Source of the DNA: Paramacrobiotus metropolitanus
Taxonomy: Eukaryota > Tardigrada > Eutardigrada > Parachela > Macrobiotidae
Assembly: GCF_019649055.1 (NCBI RefSeq)
Contig: NW_026570247.1
Location: 806,001-870,000 of the forward strand
Reading direction: 5' to 3'
DNA length: 64,000 nt
Shown: piece by piece, positions 1-11,716 of the stretch
How positions within the stretch are numbered: the stretch's first letter is position 1
Layout of the letters: every line of letters starts with the position of its first letter
Program-made: the position numbers and the translations under genes
The notes under the pieces: generated by a model
Database searches by the model: none
Told to the model about the DNA's origin: nothing
The model's input: only the letters and a program-made list of their open reading frames with translations

Positions 1-847
1 TGAGTTCAAAATATCCGTTTCGTACAAGTGCATTGCACCGCTTGCGTACAGAATGCTGGGTATGGGGCTATGCGACCATTTAGTCCTACATTGTATGAAT
101 GATGTCTGGTGTTAAGCATGCCTGAGCACTTCGCAGATTCAGGGATCTTTAATCAAGGCTTCTCGCGCAAGGAGCACCGGGAATGTGGTACGACGGCAGT
201 GCATTTCGGCACTCCTCGTATAAGTGACGAAAAGGGCTTCGGTACCTGCCACTGGCGGCCCGTCCCGACAACCGCTCTCACGAGGTCGAGACTTGCAACA
301 CCGACATGGATGCCAACACTGACAAGCACGACAACTATGACCAGGACAACACCAACGACCCCGACAGGGACAACCACGATAACCAAACGGACTCCTCCAA
401 CCAGACGACGTGCCGCTGGCCGCAAATGAGCCGATGCTGCTGACCCACCGTTACTGGCCGCTAGTACGGCACGATTTTAGCAACTAGCGCGTAACTGTGC
501 TTCGGAAGGTTTTATTTATTCAAACAGTATTTACGTTTGATGTTTTAATAAGACAATTTTTTGTCCGGATCACTGCAGGAAAACTTGAGCGTCTTGCTGT
601 TATTATCTAACGCCCTTGATCATTAATTCCATAAACGATTATACGATTATATTAAATTTTAGTCTTGTGTCTAAGGACTGAAAAATTGGTATTTACTAAA
701 GGCTTGGTGTGACTTTGAAGAAGAAAGAAGTTAGTTCCGTTCTGTTGATTAAATATTTTGGAAGTTCATCCTGTACATTTGGGAAGTTCATCCTTGGTGT
801 ACGGAAGCCGCGTTGCGACTTTCGTACAGCAAGTGTACTAATGAATA
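1..847. other. Intergenic; possible D/N-rich exon remnant
   Basis: No gene is supported here. A short plus-strand frame open from about 234 to the TGA at 441-443 encodes an unusual stretch rich in Asp and Asn with alternating polar residues (from ATG 306). It might be the 3' exon of a gene lying to the left, but it has no recognisable domain or clear acceptor. The rest is ordinary AT-rich sequence. Confidence 0.3.
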
Positions 848-1822
848 TTACTGTATGTATATTTGTTGCATAAGTAAACGCGATCGCTTACATCGTTCCT
901 CGTTGATGGAGTACATCTCCTGTGCAAAGTCGACGGAGGCGGATCCGTTGGGGAAAGGAGCGGCGCAGTTAACGGGCACGAAGACGTCATCCTTGGATAC
1001 ATTGGAATTAGCCCAGGAAGCGTACTGGATCTCGTACACTTCCCCTTCGCCAGCGCCGCGCTTTAAACCGTTGACCGCCCACCACTGGCGGAACCACTGG
1101 TATTCGCAGCCGCAGTGCAGTCGCGACAGGTACTCCCGCACGCGATCCTCGTAAAGGTCACTAGCTCGCCAACCGCCCTCGAGCGTCAACAAGCGCAACG
1201 CGGGAAGGTCTGTGAAAGTGCCGGCTTCCAAGGAACGCAGCGTGGAATTGACGAACTGGATCAGTCGGAGCTTGGCGGAATACCAGAAATCGCCGCGTCG
1301 CACGTCCAGATCGAAACATTCGGCCGCTGTGAACTCCAGCAAATTCGGGAAACGCAGTTTGGACAGTTTGCTGGTGGCGCGCAGAGAACGACAGTGACTC
1401 AGCCGGAATGCCACGATTAATTCCCGCACCGGCGAGAGGTTGTCAAAGGTCACCGCCTCCCCGTCAAAGAGGTCAATGCGGACCGCCTTGAGGGGCGGCT
1501 TGGATAGAGACAGGGCCAACTGATGTACTTCGCGTGGTTTGACTTGTTTGTCGCATTTCAAGAGCAGGCCTTGTTGCTCGCTGCAGTTGTGGGCGGAGAA
1601 CCCCGGCGGGCGGCAATTGGCCGTAAACTGCCGCATGCACTGGTCCCGCGTCATCAGCTGTGTCGCAAAGAGCGGGAAGGCCACGAACACTCCGCTAGGC
1701 GGTCGTTGTGCGTCATCTTCCACTGTCGACACCGATTTGTAATTAGGCCCTTTTTCGGCGGACGTGGAATATACTAGGTGCGCCAGGATGATGCACTGAA
1801 TAAGGCCTGTCTTACACAGCAT
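848..1822 (-). CDS. Secreted leucine-rich repeat protein
   Basis: Single-exon reading frame of 324 residues, stop TAA at 848-850. I chose the ATG at 1822 over the upstream in-frame ATG at 1918 because it starts a good signal peptide (MLCKTGLIQCIILAHLVYST, cleavage likely after STSA). The ectodomain has a Cys-containing N-terminal part (QCMRQFTANC, HNCSEQQGLLLKC), then three to four irregular LRR strands (LKAVRIDLF, VRELIVAFRLSHC, LRFPNLLEF, LRLIQFVNSTLRSLEAGTF, LRLLTLEGG). It ends in a typical LRRCT-like cap beginning LHCGCEYQWFRQWW with a later Cys (VNCAAPFPNGS). N-glycosylation sequons NST, NVS and NGS are present and no transmembrane helix is seen, so I infer an extracellular protein. Partner and function are unknown. 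Nothing nearby suggests co-regulation. Confidence 0.78.
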   Translation of the reverse strand: MLCKTGLIQCIILAHLVYSTSAEKGPNYKSVSTVEDDAQRPPSGVFVAFPLFATQLMTRDQCMRQFTANCRPPGFSAHNCSEQQGLLLKCDKQVKPREVHQLALSLSKPPLKAVRIDLFDGEAVTFDNLSPVRELIVAFRLSHCRSLRATSKLSKLRFPNLLEFTAAECFDLDVRRGDFWYSAKLRLIQFVNSTLRSLEAGTFTDLPALRLLTLEGGWRASDLYEDRVREYLSRLHCGCEYQWFRQWWAVNGLKRGAGEGEVYEIQYASWANSNVSKDDVFVPVNCAAPFPNGSASVDFAQEMYSINEERCKRSRLLMQQIYIQ

Positions 1823-4800
1823 TCCCTTCGATGCCGTTTCTGAAATCAGTTTGCAAAAAAAAAGCTGCTTGCGATTTACGACACCAGCCAAAGCAGAAGT
1901 GGTTATGTGCGAATGCATGCCAAATGTTGGTTGGTTGCGGTAGCTGGTCAGCGCAATGCCTGCATGAGCTGCTGCTCAGGCGCCTTCCGGCAAAATTTTT
2001 TTAATGCGTTCTGTAAAGAATCAAGCACCGGTGTACCAATACAACATAATGTAACTACGTTAGCATGATTTCGCGTTATAACAAGTACGACCTGTAACTG
2101 CCATGCAGCGATGCCTTACGTATACGATGCATCCGGGTGCTAGCGATAAAAATTGGGCGACCGTTTCAGTACGGGAGTGGACCAATGCCGAAGAAGCGCA
2201 GAACAATATAGCCTAGGGTCAGTAGAGAAAAGAGATGCCAAAAACCAAACCGAACCGTTTGTAACCGCGGTTAAAACCGGTTCGGTTCGGTTTGGATGCC
2301 CCATTTGCAAGTCACAGTTTATCGGTTAACCGAACCGTTTTGAGTCGGTTAAAGCGGCTGTGGAGTAAAGTCGAGTTTCTCGTCTAACCGCACCGAACCG
2401 GTCAGACCGTTAGCATCTCTTGGGGTGATTACGTGTCGTTGCAGAAGAGTACTAGTAGAGCGTTTGTACTCTAATTTCGCATACGAAGCACTCGTTTGTA
2501 CCCGTTTCGCATACGAAGCATCAGCCCGCATGAGCAGCGCCGTTCAGTGCGCGACTACTTACTGCCGGACGCTGCATGGTCGTTTTTTCTAATACGTCTA
2601 TGTTATCATTTGCTGGGCCTTTTTCTGCATCCGACTGTCTCAGCAGTTAACTCATTCATCTCCGTAGCTGTACGAGTAGTCTTATACACATAGCAGAATA
2701 CATGACTTTTCCACGTGTGAAAATAAAGGTGAGTGGCAGATGCTTTTGTGTGGTGTTACTAGTATTTGTCTGTAACAAGAGCGGTTCCATTCCGAAAGCA
2801 CCCAGATACAGTAGAACTTTTAACCGTTCTCTAACAAAGGGCCCCGGCCGGACACATAAGGATTTAAAAATTCATAGAAACGCTGTATTTCGTCAAACCT
2901 TAACCTATGACGGTAGAATTGTTATTCTATCTTGTCTTAATAAAGCCAGCCGATATTTGACCAAGGGCCAGGGCTGTGGATGATATGAGAGATTTCGGGC
3001 CGTATTTCGACCCTTCAGCCGCAGTTGTCGGTATTTGTTAACCCGTGCCAAAAAAACAAAATAATAGACCATAAAACCGTTTCTCGTAGCACAGAAAATG
3101 TGTGCCGTGAAACTAAATAGTACGCGAGCAATAAAACGGGAAAACTCTTGTCCAGAATACGAATTACTCGAGAGCGTTTCAGTTGCTCTTCCAGCCAGCA
3201 ACTGTTTCCATCCAAACGGTTTTCATACCAACGTGTACAAATCGTTTGGCAACAACATGCAGTAATTCGATGCCAAAATAATGTGTATGACAGTGCGCTA
3301 AAGGGAAAGTTTGTGTGCGCGTCCCGGAATTTGGCACCATACACCAGGTCACTTCGCTTAACGTACAATCAGACGGACGTGGACGGTGTGACGCATGTTA
3401 GTCGTTAAGCTGCATTCTGCAGTGGAGAACAAAAGGTCATCTCCTGCGCAATTAAGAAAGCGCTCAGATTGTGCGTCGTGCCGGCTGCAGAATATCCTGC
3501 GACATGCTTGATTGGGCCACTTTTGACCTTCTCGTGGGCTGTCGTCTGCACCAGCGGGTGACGTGATCAGACAGGCGGTGTGACCGTTAACCGGATCGTC
3601 TTCCGCTGCTTGTGCTACTCGTCCCTTGTCACATCCGAACAACAATTTCACATCAAAGTCGTCATTTCCGCTTCAAAGTCTCCGTTTTGGCTGTCTTTCG
3701 AGATACAGCGGAGAACGTTGCGCATTAAAGTTACTAAATAATTACGGGAAAATTAATAATAATTTCACCGTCCATGCAGACAGATTGTCGTTAGTGAAAT
3801 TTAGCGATGTTGCTGCTTTTAAATATTTAATCACCGTTTGCACTAACAAAACGCATAACAGTTTCCAATTGTTACCATGAATTAAAAATTAATTGCCGGC
3901 GGTTATTAAAACAAAATTACTTTACTGCCTGATTATGTAATTATGTACCGTGTGTACAGTGTTGTAGCTATTCACGATCAGTAATCCTCCACAACTTCGC
4001 GTTTCTGTAAAGAATAGGGATCGTCTCGTACAGAGTACACGCAGCGCTTGTTCTCACGCATAATCCCCGGCGACATAATCGTTCTACTTTAACTGTTTAA
4101 ACTACGCTAGTTAAACCAGGAATTTCTCCCGCTGATTCAGGTATCGGATTCACCGGCGCATCAGCATCCCAAATGCATCACCCAAATAACACTGTAATTC
4201 GCCGGTGTGACGCTGTCAGCGGAATCCGATCCTATCAGCGCAGCCAACGCACCGGAAATTGCGCGCGTCCCGCGCGATTACTTTGGATAAAAACCGGGCA
4301 ACCGCCATGATGCCATCCCGAGCAAACCATTATAATGTCGGCCGCCGCAGGAATCCCGCCGCATTTCCCAGTCGGCTGTCAGACGATTTGTCCATTATAA
4401 TTTTTGACAGGTTTTCAGCCGTCAGTATGAATAATGTAGTTTGCCGGTTTTTGAGAAATTCTCTTCCGCAGTTTGTGGGTATTTTCGTTAATTCTGTAAA
4501 TTTATTTATGATGAACGATCATTACCATTTTTATTAGAATTACAATCTTCGGGTGTATTTCGGTTTCATTTATCTCCATTTCTTCTTATTTCTTGCTCGA
4601 TTTAGCGCTTTTTGTACCGTCTTAAACTTCGCCAGATTTTGTTCTTATTTATTGCGGCGATAATTTACGTCACCTTAATTTTTACAATTTTCGCAAGTTG
4701 CTGAATTTCCGTATTTTTTGTTGTCTCGTCAAATATTTCCCAATAAATTTTCATTTGTTATCGAACGTGATTTTTATATAGAATGGCGCCTTCATTGCAT

Positions 4801-4966
4801 ATATTTTTTTAGAAATCATTTCTCAGTGGAAAATTGGAAATTCATATTTTTATGTTCATATTAAATATTTTCTTTTTGTGTTTTATCATTACTAAGAAAA
4901 TTTTAATTACTGAGAAAATTAAATTTTAAATTACTAGCAGTGAAAAATAATTATTTACGTTTGAAA
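1823..4966. other. Intergenic region with small inverted repeats
   Basis: No convincing gene in about 3.1 kb. The ORFs here are short, lack domain signatures and overlap on both strands. Two local structures are visible. A 13-bp inverted repeat (CCAAACCGAACCG at 2245-2257 and its complement at 2283-2295) sits in a patch rich in AACCG words. An interrupted inverted repeat lies at about 4131-4240. The region from 4540 to 4960 is very AT-rich and lies directly upstream of the GPCR start, so it probably carries that gene's promoter. Confidence 0.5.
4131..4240. repeat. Interrupted inverted repeat (MITE remnant)
   Basis: The left arm, ending in ATCGGATTCACCGGCG, is complementary to the right arm CGCCGGTG plus GAATCCGATC, but the right arm carries a 14-nt insertion. 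The outer CGCTGATT/ATCAGCG ends also pair. It looks like a decayed foldback or MITE copy. No target duplication is evident. Confidence 0.45.
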
Positions 4967-6769
4967 ATGAACGTCAGCATCGCCATGAACGCCACCCACT
5001 TAGTGGGCCCGCCCACCTGGCACCCCATGCAGATCTGCGAACTGGCCGCGTGCCTCATCGGCAGCGTATCCAACCTGGTGATCGCCGTGGTCCTCCTGCT
5101 GGACAAGCACCTCCACACCCCCTTCACCGTCTACCTCTTGCTCCTCCTCACCTCCAACCTCCTGCAGGCCTCCGTCTTCTACCCGCTGGACATCATCAGC
5201 CATTTATACAGCCACGCCTGGTGGCTGGGCGAACGGGCCTGTGACCTTTTCAACTACTTCATCTTCGTCTTCGGCGGGGTGTTGATGCAGTCGCACGCGC
5301 TGATCACCTTCAACCGTCTATGGGCCATCACCTTCCCGCTGTCTTACCGCAACTACCACAGCACGCGGGTGGCGCTGCTGTTGTGCGGGGGCTGTGTGGC
5401 GTATGTTCATTTAGTGTGCCTGCCGGGGGTGGTTATTGATGCGTTGTATTATCGGCCGCCGGTGGACCGGTTTAAACTGTGTAGTCTGGATATCGGGCGG
5501 CAGTTCCCGTGGGCGGTGGCCTCGGAGGTAAGCAGTATTTATTTAAGTATTATTGTTTTTATAATTTTTAATTTTAATAATATTATCTCTGCAGCAGGAA
5601 GCAGATAAAAATGTAGGACAACAACGGTTCAGAGGCGTATAGTACAGAGGCGTATAGTATTAACGCGTACTGGCGCAGGCAAGCACTTCTCTGTTCGAAC
5701 CCGGTGCCGGCAATTTATGCGCATTGGATGTGTTTCTGTTGCACGCTGTTTATTGATTTTATTATTCAGTTTTTGGAACTGCGGACCGGCTGGCGGATTT
5801 TAAATCTTTTTTCCGGCATCGTAATAATATTATTATTTTTATTTTGCCATTTTAGGCCTCGTCCCGAATTCAAAGCGAATCTCGTTGCGATACAGCAACT
5901 CCACCTCGCGAGGTGGCTTCGCGTACCGTATCTGTAGGCGTGGCCACTGCATACAGCCACCTCGTGCGGTTGAGCAACCGTACCATAGCGAGATTCGCTT
6001 TGAATTCGGGACGAGGCCTTAGTTATTGTTTCTATTCTAAAGGCGAGAGAACTCCTTTAACAAAGATAACTTTATTAGGCAATCGGGAATTTTTTTGTTT
6101 GTTGTTGCAAATAATTTCGAAATACGTATTAGTGGTAATTTGCAAATAATTTTCAAAAATTTTAATATGGTAATAATTCTGGAAAAATGATTAATTAGAA
6201 GTTCCGAGATTTTGAAAATTTTACGTATTAATGATTGATTAATTTTTCGAGATGAAAGTTAGCCATCCTAGGAATTGAATTCTAGTGATTCAGTTCTGAA
6301 GTCACACGGCACCAACAAGCTATGGGCAGATTAACATAGTGTTTTTTTTTATCTTCATTAGGTAATCATCTACATCGCCCCGATTGTCTTCGTGGTGGGC
6401 GCCTATCCCTTCCTCTTCCACAAACAGCACCAGCGCAAAGGCGCCGTCCACGGCTCCAAACAGGACTCGGTGATGGATTCCAAGGTCACCGGCGCGCACC
6501 CGGCCCGCAAGGAGCATTCGCACGGGTTCGTCGTGCTGACGTTATCCTCGGTGGGGATCATGGTATCCTTCGCGCCGGGGCAGATCGTGGCGCTGCTGAT
6601 GCTTGCCGGTGTGGGCGGGGATCTGCGACAAGCCTCGCTGGTCACGGCGATCCTGGCATTGATCCAGCCGGCGCTGGATCCCATCTTCTTCGTCCTGTGT
6701 TTGAAGGATCTACGCTTGGCGATTGTGCGTATCGCCCGCAGCTGTGTGGATCGTGTCTTGATGCGATAA
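4967..6769 (+). CDS. Class A (rhodopsin-like) GPCR, two exons
   Basis: Exons 4967-5527 and 6362-6769 join in phase 0 (GAG|GTAAGC donor, TCATTAG| acceptor) to give 322 residues. Seven hydrophobic segments are visible. TM1 contains GSVSNLVIAVVLLL, with the expected Asn. A Cys at residue 92 before TM3 can pair with the Cys in the second extracellular loop (DRFKLCSLD). The DRY box at the end of TM3 is replaced by NRL (FNRLWAITFPLSYR, N116), and the TM7 NPxxY by DPIFF. N-terminal NVS and NAT sequons support an extracellular N-terminus. It should be a plasma-membrane receptor signalling through G proteins, but the ligand cannot be named. AATAAA at 6844-6849 is a likely poly(A) signal. The intron carries a MITE. 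The divergent DRY and NPxxY resemble lineage-expanded orphan receptors. Confidence 0.9.
5855..6018. mobile_element. PIF/Harbinger-like MITE in GPCR intron
   Basis: A 164-bp element with perfect 30-bp terminal inverted repeats beginning GGCCTCGTCCCGAATTC, flanked on both sides by TTA (5852-5854 and 6019-6021). A TTA target duplication with GGCC-starting TIRs is the usual signature of Tourist-type PIF/Harbinger MITEs. It sits inside the intron of the 4967-6769 GPCR and does not disturb the splice sites. Confidence 0.85.
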
Positions 6770-6784
6770 AACCTTGGCGCGGTG

Positions 6785-7280
6785 AGGTTCAACCGTGGGA
6801 GAATGTTTCCGCCAACCTCGGCTCGCTACTCCTGTTCTGCGCAAATAAATATTATGTGGACCAAAAAATACAGCAAAATGCGATGGGAAAGCTTTCCGTG
6901 AACTTTAGCGCGCTACTAAATGTGGCGTAATCAACGCAAGCTTATGACTCGTGCTTACTGGGAATTCCTCGTTCACGAGCGATATTGACAAGACTCGATC
7001 CCAATCACGAAGGGGATTAAATTTCCTTAATGCGCAAATATAGCTGGACCAAAATTTCTCGCAAAACTCCGCGCCGCGATGGAGTATCACCGTGGGAAAG
7101 GTTTTCCACCACACCCTCGGCTCGCTACTGAACGATGGATAGACTTTATTGTGCGAAAATATTTGGACCAAAATTATATTGATAATTTATTATAATTATT
7201 GGAATATTCGTACGCCGCTGCGAGGAATTACCGTGGGAACGTTGTCCCGCCAGCCTCGGCGCGCTACTATATTTCGGCTA
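6785..7280. repeat. Degenerate tandem repeat downstream of GPCR
   Basis: Three to four diverged copies of a roughly 110-150 bp unit. Recurring landmarks are ACCGTGGGA (about 6792, 7089, 7224), CCTCGGCTCGCTACT or close variants (about 6818, 7115, 7255) and GCGCAAATA...TGGACCAAAA (about 6839, 7033, 7150). Each GTGGGAA...TTCC block can fold on itself. No coding capacity is conserved between copies. Confidence 0.6.
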
Positions 7281-7556
7281 AATTTGCCGTCAGCGCGTTG
7301 AGCGTGTGTATCACGCGATGGCTGATTGGAATTTCCGAGTGGCTGGCGATTTTTGAGCATTGCCGGGCACTTGAGAAATATGCCGGCACCGGCGATTTTT
7401 TCATGCGATGATGACGATGGAATTTCCGCTTTCATAAAATATTGCCAGGCTTCCTTGTCAGCGGCATTTGTTACGAGGAGAACGGAGCGTAGAAAAGGTC
7501 AAACGCGGACGTGGAATTATTGTCACGGATTTCTTTGTTTTCCTTCCAATCTCGCC
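7281..7556. other. Upstream region of secreted-peptide gene
   Basis: No gene of its own. The plus frame running into 7557 is a shadow without domain features. The segment directly before ATG 7557 ends in CTCGCC, giving a strong start context (CTCGCCATGG). Confidence 0.4.
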
Positions 7557-8254
7557 ATGGCCAAGTTTTTCACTTGGATTCTTGTCCTTGTCTTCGCTGT
7601 CGGTAAGCTCGCAGAAGCTATCAAATATTAATTAATTATTTCTATGTACTCTGCTCCGACTTATTTAAAAATGATTATATTTATTTATTTATTTAAAAGC
7701 ATGATTTTTCAAAAATTCTGCATATTTTTTATCTAAACTTGTAACCACACTATTTTTTAATAGAAGCCGGAAATTGAACCGTAATAATGCGCAGCTTGCA
7801 GGTTTAGAAAATTTCAGCGACGAATTAAATTAGAAAATAACAATAATATTACGATTATTTCAACGAGTATTCTTACCAGTATTATATTTTGCTTTGCTGT
7901 TATAATTATGTCTGCTAGGCGCAGTTAAAAATTCTGCATTACAATTTTTTTAAAATTTTTTTTAACAATTTTCTAAATTTATTTTTTTACATTTTTATTT
8001 ATATTTTTCCTTATCGTTTCAGATGTTTGTTGTACGTATCGGGAGATGTAAAATGTTGTGAATTGTCTATAGGTTTGTTGGTGGCCGACGCGGACGCCAG
8101 CCGTCGTCGTGAATCGAACCGCCGCCTGAGCCGCGAGAAGCGCGACAGCCGCTTCGCCGTCCACGAGCAGCCGGCGGCCGCGCGTTTCGTGCGCGACACC
8201 GCCGACGGCCAGCCGGTGGAGCAGCAGGGCAGTCTGCGCTGGTGGCCCTGGTAG
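7557..8254 (+). CDS. Small secreted peptide precursor, Trp-rich tail
   Basis: Two exons, 7557-7602 and 8073-8254, joined in phase 1 (GTCG|GTAAGC donor, CTATAG| acceptor), give 75 residues. Exon 1 encodes the hydrophobic core of a signal peptide (MAKFFTWILVLVFAV). Exon 2 continues GLLVADADA, after which cleavage is likely. The mature part is Arg-rich, with basic motifs SRRR, NRR and REKR that look like prohormone-convertase sites. It ends in RWWPW just before the TAG. A shorter acceptor at about 8022 puts a stop in frame, so 8072 is preferred. AATAAA lies at 8399-8404. The layout fits a neuropeptide or antimicrobial-peptide precursor, but I recognise no family. The exon plan is the same as that of the convergent gene at 9201-10443. 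Confidence 0.72.
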
Positions 8255-9200
8255 AAACGCCTCATCCACATCCGCAGCATATCCGCCGACGTTCATCCTT
8301 CCTCTCTAATTATTGCCGTATATATCCGACATCTTTTCACAAATGTTAGATTTTTTTGTTGAGATACTGCAGTAATGCTGGTCTTTATTGTTCAGCATAA
8401 TAAAGTATTTATTATAAAAAAGCTTCATACCACACACAGATATTTAAAATGCTGTTCCTGTACCGTAAAAAATACTTGCATGCTCCGCTTTATGTATGTA
8501 ATCCGTGATTAAAACTATTATCGAATTGTTATTTGCAGCGCTGAATGCCAAGTCGGGTACATGTCAAAAATAAAAAATACATAATAAAAAACGATCAAAT
8601 AAAATATATCAGGAATATTAAGGCATTACGGCGCATCCGCATAACAAATATGTAAATTGTAATATTTTCCTGTCATTTATCTGACACAGAAGGATTACGT
8701 ATTAAAATAAATTTCGTTATAAAAATAAATTTCGTTTAAAATAAATTACGTATTAAAATAAATACATTAAAATTTTTCGTTTTCGAGTCATGAATTGTTT
8801 ACATTACTGGTTCTGAAGAGGTGCACATAGGCGGCGTAATCAGATGATATAAATAAATTCGTCAAATTCGGTCTTCCAACTTGAAACAAATGCGCGCCTT
8901 GACTGGCGTATCGTAAAACTTTACCGTATTATGGGTACTTCGAATAATAATTGTGAACACCGGTTTAAAAATGGCAAGATCTGCAAACTTTTTCGTGATA
9001 AATTATACCCTTCGCCGCATCGCGCAGTAAGGTTTGATATCACACACAAAATAACGCTGACCAGTCCCGTTATGAAATTCAATTCACCCAGCGGCTAAAA
9101 TCATCTGACGTTTTTTTTTTCTGATCAGCGTTTTCACATGACACTGCGTCAAATAAATTATTCTAATAAATAAAATAATTTTCCTTTGATTTGCCAATAA
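8255..9200. other. Convergent intergenic, AT-rich
   Basis: Lies between the 3' ends of two convergent secreted-peptide genes. It contains the poly(A) signal AATAAA at 8399-8404 and a short run of AAATAAATT(A/T)CGT repeats around 8690-8765. Otherwise I see no gene or element. Confidence 0.5.
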
Positions 9201-10443
9201 TCAGGATATGTATATTAAAAACAGCGTTTTAATGGCGATGGTGATGGTGGCTATGATGATGCGACTGCTGTCCGCTGGCCTCCGCTTGACCGTTTTGTCC
9301 GCTGCTGGCTTTAATCGCGCCCGCTTAAACAGCCGCATCAAGCCGATATCAGTCTGGCCGTAGCCGGTGTTGCCGGTGTTGGTCTGGCGCTTGGAGCGCC
9401 CGGCGAAGACGATGTGGCCGTTGAGCTGGTTGGCCTCTTCCGGTTCCGCCTGGCGACGCCGACGTCCCTTCCCGGCCACCGGCGTCCCCACGAAGACGCT
9501 CATCATCTGGCCGGCCGAGCGCGTTTCCCCGGCGCGGTTCGATTTGTTCTGGCTGGCCGGCGCCGTCGTCGTCTTGCGGCCGGCCGGTTTCCGCGAGGAA
9601 GTTGTGCCACCGGCCGCCAACTCCACCACTAACGCCAGAGAATGCCGTTTGTTATTTTTAATTATTTTTACGCTATTGAAAATAACTGCTAGGCTTTTTA
9701 ACTAACAGAATCGATTAAAATTAGTTTTTTTTTCTATTTATTCATTTTGCAATTTTCTTGGAAGTTTTTATCAATGATAAGACTGATGCCAGAAAATGCT
9801 GTCTATTATTTTAATTTTTCACTATTTTTTTCTATTATTTTAATCATTCCTGTCTATTATGTTAATTTTTAATTTTAAAAATAATTATTACCGTTTTTAA
9901 TTCAAGCAAAATACTATTTTATTCACTTATTTCGCAATGCTTCATTAGTTTATGGTTAATGATAAAATTATTCATTTGAGAAAAAAAGAAAAATTCATAG
10001 TATTATAACAAAAAACTAATTAAAAATTTTAACGGTGGAACTTTAATAAATTTATTACAGATATACATTTTTCAATTTTTTTGTTTTGCTGTCTTTAACA
10101 GATTCTTGATAAATGATGAAATCGTAAACAAGAGATCAAAAACATTTCATATTTTAATAAAAAAACATACATCAAAAATTTGAAACGTGGAAATTCTTAT
10201 TGAATATAACATATTTTACGAAAGTTTATAATGTCCATTTTTTCGTTATTGAATTTGTGTTGTTTTATGGATTCGCAATAAATTAGCAAAAACATGAGCA
10301 ATTTTAAAAAAAAACGAAGAGCATAAAGTATAATGACAAACCAAAAGGTAACAAAATTTTGAAAGTTAAATTAATTTCGCCACACAGTTGTACTTACCGG
10401 CAATGATCACTACAACGCATGCGAATAATTTCAGCGAAACCAT
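9201..10443 (-). CDS. Secreted basic peptide precursor (prohormone-like)
   Basis: Exon 1 (10398-10443) encodes signal core MVSLKLFACVVVIIA and ends with a GTAAGT donor in phase 1. Exon 2 (9201-9628) follows a TTAG acceptor. Total 157 residues. The mature protein is very basic, with clusters that look like convertase sites: GKGRRRR, GRSKR, LFKR and VKRR. These would release peptides of about 20 residues starting with Gln (QAEPEEANQLNGHIVFAG, QTNTGNTGYGQTDIGLMRL), where pyroglutamate formation is possible. This suggests a neuropeptide-type prohormone, though no known family is recognised. The end is odd. The annotated frame ends in a hydrophobic tail, while a neighbouring frame over 9229-9275 encodes a His-rich tail (SHHHSHHHHRH) with its own stop. 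A small indel or an alternative splice may define the true C-terminus. Confidence 0.62.
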
Positions 10444-11716
10444 TTTACTTTTCGTATAATGTTCAATTCACTATACTGGATCACTATAATTCTGTGAAAC
10501 AGCGACTGTATCGATCGCCGAATGATCTTCGACCAACACATCAGCCGCGATTTTTGTTGGAAAAGTGTACTTCGTTAATTATGCATTATTTCTCGAAATT
10601 CCATTAAATAACGCTGTGCAGGCTTTATTGCAAACCGCTTCGCCTGTCAAATTTCCCTGTCTTATTTTCCGCGGAGAAAAATGCGAAGACTGTTGAAAAC
10701 TGCTTCGTAACTGTATCGCCGTTAAAACGACACATTTAACGTGGCGAAGCTGATTTACATTTGCACCATGTGAGCACTTTGCCGGCAGTGACAAATTGAC
10801 TTAAATAATGTCCATCGGAAAATCCGGGAATATCGTTTATAAGCGAATCGATACACCGGATAATGTTGCATGGAAAAAACATGCGATACCGGCAAAACCA
10901 ACAAATCTCCATATATACGCAAAACAAACACACGCGTGCAGCGAAAAGTTTGTTATCCGAAAAACCGACAAGAAACGGTACAATCAAAGACACTTTTACA
11001 AAACTCGAGAATGCCTTTTCTCTTTAGTACTGTAATTACCGGGAAAGGTCACTTTTTTTATAAGCATAAACGCGGGTACCGACCATAATGCGATCTTATG
11101 TCACAAACTGATTTTTAAACTACATTTTTATTGATTTTAGTTTATATTGCGTTTTTGTATAGTTCATTTTTTTTTATTTATTTTTGTTTAATTGCTTTTT
11201 GTTTACATTGTAAAGGTAATGATTTTGTTGAAGCATACACGCGACTTTAACTTGGAAACGGAATTTTTAACTACATTTTTTATTGTCTCTGGACTTAGTT
11301 TGAAATTGTTTTTTTAAACGGTTTTTACTTACTTTTGTTAAATTTTTTTTATTTGCAGGTAAAAATTCGCACTTTTTATAGAAGTATTTTAAGTTGTTTA
11401 TACATGATAGTATTGTTTTGATTGCGGTTTGTTTAGTTTGTTTGTCATATCTAGGTACCGTATATTTGCCTGTAAAGGTCACCGTCTTCTAGTTGCTCAT
11501 ATATGCGGCTGCGCTGCAGTATACAGATACGTTTAATTCGTCAATTTGTTTTGAGATGTTTAACTGAAACTGGCATTGCACGTAACGGTAACCGATGCAA
11601 TGTCCCCATGTCTTAATTGCGGGCAAAGGTCATCGCTTTTTATTTGCATATATGCAGCGCCACGTTCGCCGCCCTGATTTTCTCCCTTAATTGCTTAATT
11701 TAATTTACACCACACG
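10444..11716. other. Intergenic between divergent genes
   Basis: Shared upstream region of the minus-strand peptide gene (start 10443) and the plus-strand GPCR (start 11717). The ORFs are short and unsupported on either strand. The 11,100-11,450 part is T-rich. No RNA gene or mobile element is recognised. Confidence 0.45.
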
